Position numbers and translations under genes: made by a program. Under the pieces are notes generated by a model. That model did no database searches, was not told the DNA's origin, and was given only the letters and a program-made list of their open reading frames with translations. This document shows positions 57,050 to 64,000 of a stretch of 64,000 nt of DNA, one piece after another. Positions within the stretch are counted from its first letter, which is position 1. Each line of letters begins with the position of its first letter. Origin of the DNA: Brachypodium distachyon (Eukaryota > Streptophyta > Magnoliopsida > Poales > Poaceae); the NCBI RefSeq assembly GCF_000005505.3, contig NC_016133.3, positions 10,106,001 through 10,170,000 of the forward strand. Direction: 5' to 3'.

Positions 57050-59114
57050 TACCGGATTTGCGTCCCATGGACCGAGAAACAGCCCGATTCTCCAACCTGA
57101 GCGTGGCAATCTCGTCCTGTGCTACCGCAAGCTGGCGCTCGGCACGCCTCAAGCGGATGTAGGTCACCTCGACGACATCTGAAGCATCCATCCTTTTCGT
57201 AACACAACTGCTTATCCACTGTGTTTAGTGGATCTCGACTCAAACCTACGGCTGACTACATATAGTCCGCCGTAGCCTCGAGGGCTACTTCTCATCTGAA
57301 GCATCCATCCTTTTCGCAAGACAACTGCTTATCCATTGTGTTTAGTGGATCTCGACTCAAATCTACAGCTGACTACATATAGTCCGCCGTAGCCTCGAGG
57401 GCTACTTCCATCGGGAGGACTCGGTAATCCGACTCAAACTCATATTCGAGTACCCGTGTTCGGCTCGGATCCAAGAATCGGCGACACAAAATACCTTTTT
57501 CAACCAATAGTGATCTTCATTAACAAAACATCCACAGGAGATACACGGTTACAAGGTTACAATTTAGAGTCCAGTTATTACTGGAAACAGTCGCAACCAG
57601 ACTGGAAGGCTACTCCCACCGGGAGCGCTGGCGCGCATCCTGTAGAATCTATTCTATAGTCCTACAACTCAAGCTACTGTCGGCGTGACTCCACGCGCTT
57701 CAAGATGAGCTCCTCCTCGGCTACATCCCGCCACTGGATCATATGCACAGCTATTGCCCGCACTGCTTCAAAGTGCGGCCGCATGTCATATGCCTGACCA
57801 GGTACAACTGGCAAAGTGGCGACTCACCGGAGGTCTAGGTCTGGATAATTGATTCGAACGAAAGAAAGCACGATTTTGGCACCCTTCACCGGCTGAAGAC
57901 ATATCAGCTCCTTCATCTTGTCTCCACTATGGAACTTGTCCATTAATTTTCCCAGATTTGGAGGTGCATCTTCTAACGGCAAGAAGGCTCGATGAGTCAA
58001 AACTAGCATATCCCTGCACGAAGCAAAGTACCTTCTGACCTGTTCGACTCAGGTCGCGCAGCAGCATTAGATCATGACCCCTTGATCGGTTCGACCAAAA
58101 CGACGAGCGGTTGATGGTCTGACGAGCATTTAAGGCATTGTTCACTCTATCTTGTTCAGCGTGAGGATCCCAACAGACATATACAGACAGATTAAAGCAT
58201 GATTCCCAACCTAAAGGGAAAGCAGAAGTCACGAACAACGGCAGGAAACACTTACATTGGAGTCGAGTGCTCAAATCGCGAAGCTCTTCAAAAGATAAAC
58301 TCGTCTCGGTTGACTGCCGCCTTCAACTTGGCCTTGTTGATTTGGGCGTGTCGCACCAGTGGCCCACGGGGTCCCACTGGTGCCGGATGCGTGGGTCGCA
58401 GCTGCAGAGCTCCCGCAAAGACGACTCCCCGGGAAGCCTCCCACCCCTGAGACAATAGTAAAGGGGGTTACGAGAAGACACTCACTGACAAGACCATCAT
58501 ATCGGAGGTTGAAAGCATTGACGACCTCAAGGCCAAGATCCAGAGTAGGAGAGATATCCACCTCAGCGGCTACCCGGGAGGCTTGGTCCCGGCAAGGTAA
58601 CAGCCCGCTGCCCCTGCAACGACCTGGGCGCCAGTGCTGGGATGCTCCCGGCAACTCGTGCTCGGGCCTACAAGTGGGGACAACAGAACAGTGAAGACAA
58701 TGGAGACGGTGCATTTAATGCACCGACAGGAGTCACATTGGCAGGTCTAGGCTTGCTTAGCAAGGCTAGAGCGGATACCCTACGGTTCATTTTATTTACC
58801 ACGTACAGTGGCCTGGGCGCTGCATGAAGCCCAGGGAGGATCAACAATAGAGTAGATTTTGTGGCATTCACACGCGTGCAGTTAACGTGTCACGCTGCAT
58901 GCATCGGGACCTATGGTATCTCCTTGACTACAAAAGGAGGACCAATGCAACCGGTCAAAGGGTTCGAGTCCAGTAGAGTTTAGCTCAGCATTCATCCAAG
59001 TAGCCAAGTCCTTAGAGGGACAAGTAGCAAAGCCCGGGAACCCCCGGTGATGAAGATGTGAGTTCAACAATGTCCATATTGATGGACTTGTATCTAAGAA
59101 AGATTTCGAGTGTG
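57050..59114 (-). mobile_element. Gypsy-type retroelement remnant, interior
   Basis: Minus-strand frames near 58271-58560 (ISPTLDLGLEVVNAFNLRYD) and the composition resemble the unclassified gag-like proteins of grass gypsy elements. There is no zinc knuckle, RT or integrase. It adjoins the LTR at 59115-59711, and both lie just upstream of the DAPB promoter region (56863-57050). Confidence 0.4.
57176..57409. repeat. 117-bp tandem duplication
   Basis: Two adjacent copies (57176-57292, 57293-57409), each starting CATCTGAAGCATCCATCC and ending CCTCGAGGGCTACTTC. Only about five differences, so the duplication is fairly recent. Confidence 0.9.
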
Positions 59115-59711
59115 TGTTGGCGAACTCGTCGGTTAACAAGGACACAGGGGACACGATTTACCCAGGTTCAGGACTCTCGATGAGGTAATACCCCTACGTC
59201 CTGCTTGTCGGATATGTATTGCTGAGTTGATTACAATGGGGTGCCGCAGAGTCTAGATGCACAGAGTCCATGAGTGCATCTAGGCAACTTGTATCTAAGT
59301 TGGGGGTGTCCTCTTGGTTCCCCCTCCTAGTCCTTTATATATGCAGGAACCCAGGTCTAAGGTAGAGTCCAAGTCGGTTACAATGAGGAAATATACTCTA
59401 ATTAACCTTTCTTGTCTTGAGTCGCAAGATTTGGCATGTAGACTCTTGGAGTCGTAGTAGGATTCCTTGTGGATTTGGGCCCCCAGCTGGGCTGTACCGG
59501 GTATACTCGAGTCGAGTACATGGTTAGTCATAACCACGTCAGTAGCCCCCAAGTGTCTAGTTGTGTCGAAGACTTGACTAGGGACTTTTCCTGTAAAGAA
59601 TGAACTCATTTTGTTGTCGAGCCAGTTGCATAGTGAAGCGATCCCCCCCCCCTTACAGGGTTCGATCTCTGTGCTTATTTGTGCTAGTCCCTGGATCGAC
59701 TCACTAGCACA
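59115..59711 (-). repeat. Gypsy-like LTR
   Basis: The minus strand starts TGTGCTAGTGAGTCGATCC and ends CGCCAACA; a TATA box (GCATATATAAAGGAC) lies near 59330-59345. 597 bp. The phrase AGTAGCCCCCAAGTGTCTAG at 59550 resembles a common motif in grass gypsy LTRs. No clear target duplication. Confidence 0.5.
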
Positions 59712-59725
59712 CATAGTTTCAAGAT

Positions 59726-62285
59726 GTAATATCAAGATACAACGGTCAAAGTACTTTATTACAGGAATTTTCAGACCATAATCACCCAGACCACGTGAGG
59801 GACCTACGTTCCCACCTACACGGCTACATCTGCACAATCCCTCGGATCCAGGATCATATGTCTTACATCCATCCTGGCAGAGCCCATATTACCATGTGGT
59901 TGTACTGGAAGCTACTAAACAGGAAACTAGTCCAGTCTCTGGTTACCCCAGGTGGCATTGCACATTTGCGACGCAAGCGCTCCACGAATCCACGGAAGAG
60001 ACGTCCATGGACGATCCATCTCCGAATCCACGGGGACTTGACTCAGAAGGACCCATAGAAATGGACCTGACGTCGCATAACATCTCGAATACTCAAAGCA
60101 GTCCACTCAGGATGGTTCATTAGGGTTGTTTTTGCCAAGTTTCCAAAATCACTCCACATCATCATTTCACAGTGATTGAGATTCCCTCCCACGTTTACTA
60201 ACATAGCATGGCTAAGCAATACTAATCACGATGGCTATTGGTGGAGGATTCATGGCAAAGGTAACCCTATAGCTAGTAGGTCAATCATAGCTAGCATAAA
60301 TACGAGTAATAGTCATATCAATGCATTTCTACAAACAACTCTAATGCATAAGTATTTTAAAAACAATAATAATAGGATATGATCAAAGTGAACTTGCCTT
60401 GGTAGCAGTTGGAGTTCAAACACTCGTCACAATCACAAGGTTCGCTCTCCGAGAAAACCATACGAAACAAACAATATACACACACATAAACACACAATTC
60501 ACATCACGACAAAATAGAATATGCTATGATGCGATGCAAGCATGTGACATGATTTGGTTTATTTTATTTGGGTGATCAACTGCTCTTAAGCATTGGTAAT
60601 TAAAGGAATAATGCATTAGGGTTTTAAACAAAAGGCCAAAAACAATTTATTAAAACCCTAAATTATAGTTTTATTGGCATCAGCCAAATAATTTAATTCA
60701 AAATATTTATTTCTCTGTCCCAATGGACAGAGGATAATAAAACAAATTTTTGGGCACTGGCTTCAATTAAAAAGGACTTCTAAATAATTAGTTATGAACT
60801 AAAAGACATTAAACCCTATTCTATAAATTGACTATGATTCAAATATTAAAATTTAAATTTAAACAGTGCCAAAAGATTCTACAGGTTGAGAGCTTTCCAA
60901 AAAGGTCAAGTTTGTCAAATTTGGCCAAAGGGTTTAAAAGTTATAAGCATTTGAAGTTACAGGGGTTTTTCTGCAAAAGTGCCATTTAAATCAATTCCGG
61001 GATTAAAATTTTATTCTCGTTTTTATTTAAGCAGTGACATGTGGCGGCTTCTCATTCGTTGGTACCGGTTCGATTAAAAATAAAATAGGGATCTAATCTT
61101 GGCCGTTGATTTAGATCGGACGGACGAGATCTTACCTCCTTCGTCTCTGGCGGGCTCTAGGGTTCCAGCGACGGCGCGGCACGGGCGGGCGGCGGCGGGC
61201 AGTTCCGGCGACATGGGCGGCTTGGGGAAGCGCGCGGGAGGTGCGGCGCGTCGAGGCGGAGTCGGGGACGGGGTCGGCGCGGCTTGGGGTGGTCGGACGC
61301 CACGCCTAGGACGAATCGAGCGCGGCGACGGGTGGCGGAGCTTCGGGCTCGGGTCGTCGGGACGCTGCAGTGAACAAAACGCGCGAAGAATCGTGTCACG
61401 GTGTGCGCGAGAGAGAGAGAAGAAGAGATGTGCAGGCGGCTTCGAGGATGGCTCACCGAGCTCGCCGGCGCGACGCGAAAACGGCGGCGGCAGTGGAGTG
61501 CTCTAGCGAAGAATCGCGGCGGCGTGGGCGCGTAATCGAGGCGGCAAGAAGGGGGAAAAGAATGGGGAGGCCGCGAGCTTTATAGGGACGCGGGCTGCTC
61601 GCTTCGGGAAGGCCGGAATCACCGGAGACGGCGATGGCGGCGACAAGTCCGGCGCGGACTCGGTGGAGCTTTCCTTCGAGACGAAGTCTGACAGGTGGGC
61701 CCCACCTGTCAGGGGCTGCGGGCGCGCTCGCGTGCGGCTGGGCCGGTCCGGCTCAGTCGGTTCACGCGGAACGGGGCTGGTTCGGCCCAAGTGGCCGGTC
61801 CGGTCCGGTTTCTTCCTTTTTTTTCTTTTAGCCTTTTCTTTTTTCTCTTTTTCTCATTTCTTTGATATCTTTTGATTTTGAACTCCAAATTGGTCCAAAT
61901 AAATTCCAGAAAATTTGTAAAATCATGTTTTATCATGATTTAACTTTTGGGAGTAATTTCCCTTCAAAATAAAATATATAAAAATACATTTGCCCTATAA
62001 ATGCCTTTAGGGCTATATAACTATTTTAAATAAAATAGTTTTTCAACTCCAAATATTATCCAAAAATTATGGGATAGCTTATTTATGCAATAAACCCCTT
62101 TTATAAATAAACCCTATTGGTTTGAAGATCCAAAGCTCAAATGGGTGTAAACCCTAGGGTTTAAATTGAAATAAAAACTTTTCGAAGCCTTTTGAGATTC
62201 AAATTTGAATTCAAATATGCAATTGTGGCATGATGCTTATGGATGCAATGCACATGTAAAAGTTTGAAATTTTTGGGATGTTACA
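59726..62285 (-). repeat. 3' LTR of the second Tekay/RIRE3-like chromovirus copy
   Basis: Starts TGTAACATCCC on the minus strand at 62285, the same as the LTR start at 4728, and shares its order of landmarks down to AATAAAGTACTTTGACC (complement at 59739-59755). Compared with the plus copy it lacks about 670 bp between GAAAATTCCT and GTAATAAAGTACT, and its GC-rich block (61140-61830) is about 250 bp longer. Open frames in the GC-rich block are compositional. Confidence 0.75.
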
Positions 62286-64000
62286 GACCTAACCCCCTTA
62301 AGATGAATCTCGTCCTCGAGATTCGGTGTGGTTAGCTAAGAGGTGTGGGTGGTCTTCTCGAAGATAATCTTCGCACTCCCAAGTGGCTTCCTCTTCAGTG
62401 TGATGGTCCCACGGAACTTTGCAAAACTTGATTGTCTTGGATCAGGTTTGTCTCTCAGCTGTATCCGAGATTCTGATCGGTTTCTCCTCATAGGTGAGAT
62501 CACTCTATATCTGGACTTCCTCAAGGGGTATCGTATCCCTTAGTGGTGTGTCGGCCATCTCAGGGTGACACTTTTTCAGTTGCGATACATGGAAGACATT
62601 GTGGACACTGGACAGTGCTTTCGGTATGTCCAACTTGTAGGCCACTTCCCCTTGGCGTGACAAGATCTTGAAGGGTCCAATGAAACGGGGTGCTAACTTT
62701 CTCTTGATTCCAAATCTCTTAACTCCGCGTATCGGTGAAACTCTGAGATACGCTCTACCTTCAATTTCGTAGGTAACCTCCCTACGTTTGGAATCTGCGT
62801 AGCTCTTCTGCCTTGATTGAGATACCTTCAGCCGATCTCGGATGAGTCTAACCTTTTCCTCGGCCTCCTTTATCATATCCGGGCCGAATAGGCTACGGTC
62901 TCCTACACCATCCCATAACAATGGTGTTCTGCACTTCCTTCCATACAAAGCTTCAAACGGTGACATTCCTATGCTGGCTTGGAAACTGTTGTTGTATGAG
63001 AACTCTGCATACGATAGATTGTCATCCCAACTAGAGCCATAATCTAGAGCGCAGGCTCTCAACATATCCTCGAGGATCTGATTTACCCTCTCAGTCTGTC
63101 CATCCGTTTGCGGATGAAATGCTGTACTGAATTCTAGTCTCGTTCCTAGAGACTCATGTAGTTGCCCCCAAAACCTTGAGGTAAATTTTGTACCTCTGTC
63201 TGAAATTATTTCCTTGGGTACTCCGTGTAAACACACGATTCTGGACATGTAGCGCTTCGCTCATTGAGCACTGGTGTAAGTGGTCTTTGCCGGTATAAAG
63301 TGGGCAACCTTGGTCAAACGGTCAACCACTACCCAAATGGAATCATATCCTGATCTGGTCCTTGGTAACCCGGTGATAAAGTCCATGCCAACTTTATCCC
63401 ACTTCCAGTCTGGTATTGGCAGTGGTCTTAGCAATCCTACTGGTTTTTGGGTTCTGCCTTAACTCTGCTGCACACATCGCACAAGGCAATGAACTCTGCG
63501 AGTTCTCGCTTTAATCCGGACCACCAAAATGTTTCCTTTAAGTCCATGTACATTTTTGTGTTCCCTGGGTGGATTGAGTACGGTGAATCATGAGCTTCTT
63601 GTAAAATCAGCTTCCTGATTTCCGGACCATATGGTGCCCTGGTCATCCTCACGAAAGTCCTCTGCTTTCCCGATAAGTTTATTTTCTTTTATCGCATTTA
63701 TTTCCGAATCGCCCTTCTGTGCTTTTCTGATCCTGTCCAGCAACGTGGGCTATACCTCCAATGTGGCCAGATGTCCTTCTGGCACAATCTCCAGTCTTAG
63801 GTCCTTGAACTGTTTGCACAACTCTGGCGGTAACTCTCCAGCTGTCAGTCCATTTATATAGCCCTTGCGGCTCAATGCATCGGCTACGACATTAGCCTTG
63901 CCGGGATAGTATTGCAGACTCAGGTCATAATCCTTTATCAGTTCTAACCATCTTCGCTGCCTCAGATTCAACTCCTTTTGAGTGAATATGTACTTCAGGC
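62286..64000 (-). pseudogene. Chromovirus pol end: RNase H, integrase and chromodomain (broken)
   Basis: Minus strand, entering at the window edge. The RNase H end is [16 protein letters not shown]. The integrase zinc finger is HDSPYSIHPGNTKMYMDLKE with CDVCSRVKA. The core gives DRGTKFTSRFWGQLHESLGT, FHPQTDGQTERVNQILEDML and the YGRKCRTPLLW end. A GPF/Y-type SH3-like part (RFIGPFKILSRQGEVAYKLD) is followed by a chromodomain-like tail (TIKFCKVPWDHHTEEEATWE). Lesions: frameshift at about 63450 (AAAAACC run), TGA at about 63260 before AKRYMSRIVCL, TAG at 62504-62506 and another stop at about 62440. The chromodomain places it in the chromoviruses. Confidence 0.85.

Noticed and set aside
61099..61506. 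135-codon frame in the minus-strand LTR
   Set aside because: Lies inside the GC-rich LTR block; low complexity and not conserved in the plus-strand LTR.

Overview
The window is plant nuclear DNA, almost certainly from a grass (Poaceae). Evidence for a grass is the dense nesting of LTR retrotransposons and CACTA elements, Stowaway MITEs with the CTCCCTCCGTTCC terminus, Helitron 3' ends of the CACGGGCA...CTAG type, and a BARE/Angela-like copia LTR end. I see one host gene that looks intact; nearly everything else is mobile DNA or fragments of genes carried by it.

Host gene: a minus-strand 4-hydroxy-tetrahydrodipicolinate reductase (DAPB, lysine biosynthesis, plastid) in eight exons between 56862 and 39242. 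The exons join in frame with canonical GT/AG sites into a 341-residue protein. The gene covers 17.6 kb because intron 4 (52848-41343, 11.5 kb) holds a nest of retroelements: an outer copia element (LTRs about 41826-42165 and 50779-51185), a gypsy gag fragment, a second copia element (43479-49278, perfect CGAGG target duplication) inside that gag, and a long-TIR element inside the second copia. Intron 5 holds a 930-bp TIR element (40180-41109); introns 1 and 2 hold Stowaway MITEs.

1-4727: minus-strand chromovirus LTR (415 to about 2150), then a minus-strand Helitron (3' end at 2732) carrying exons of an ankyrin/integrin-linked-like protein kinase. 4728-10510: 5' LTR, an extra leader ORF, and gag-protease of a degraded Tekay/RIRE3-like chromovirus. 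10513-12816: a broken CACTA transposase (TNP2). 12817-24473: an 11.7-kb CACTA element on the minus strand with both TIRs, a TNP2 gene and a Transposase_24/TNPA-like gene. Its two flanks are unrelated (CACTA transposase on the left, Angela-like LTR on the right), so it marks a rearrangement junction.

24474-37560: accessory DNA. It contains a truncated copia LTR, a tandem Helitron-like unit with captured fragments of an aldo-keto reductase and an ATL-type RING-H2 E3 ligase, Helitron 3' ends at 33597 and 34502, a 1.29-kb TRIM-type LTR element (35455-36744) and MITEs. 57000-64000, upstream of DAPB, holds gypsy remnants and the 3' LTR plus pol end of a second, minus-strand copy of the Tekay-like chromovirus. 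All coordinates and reading frames were read by eye from the sequence; family names rest on motif recognition and no database search was made.
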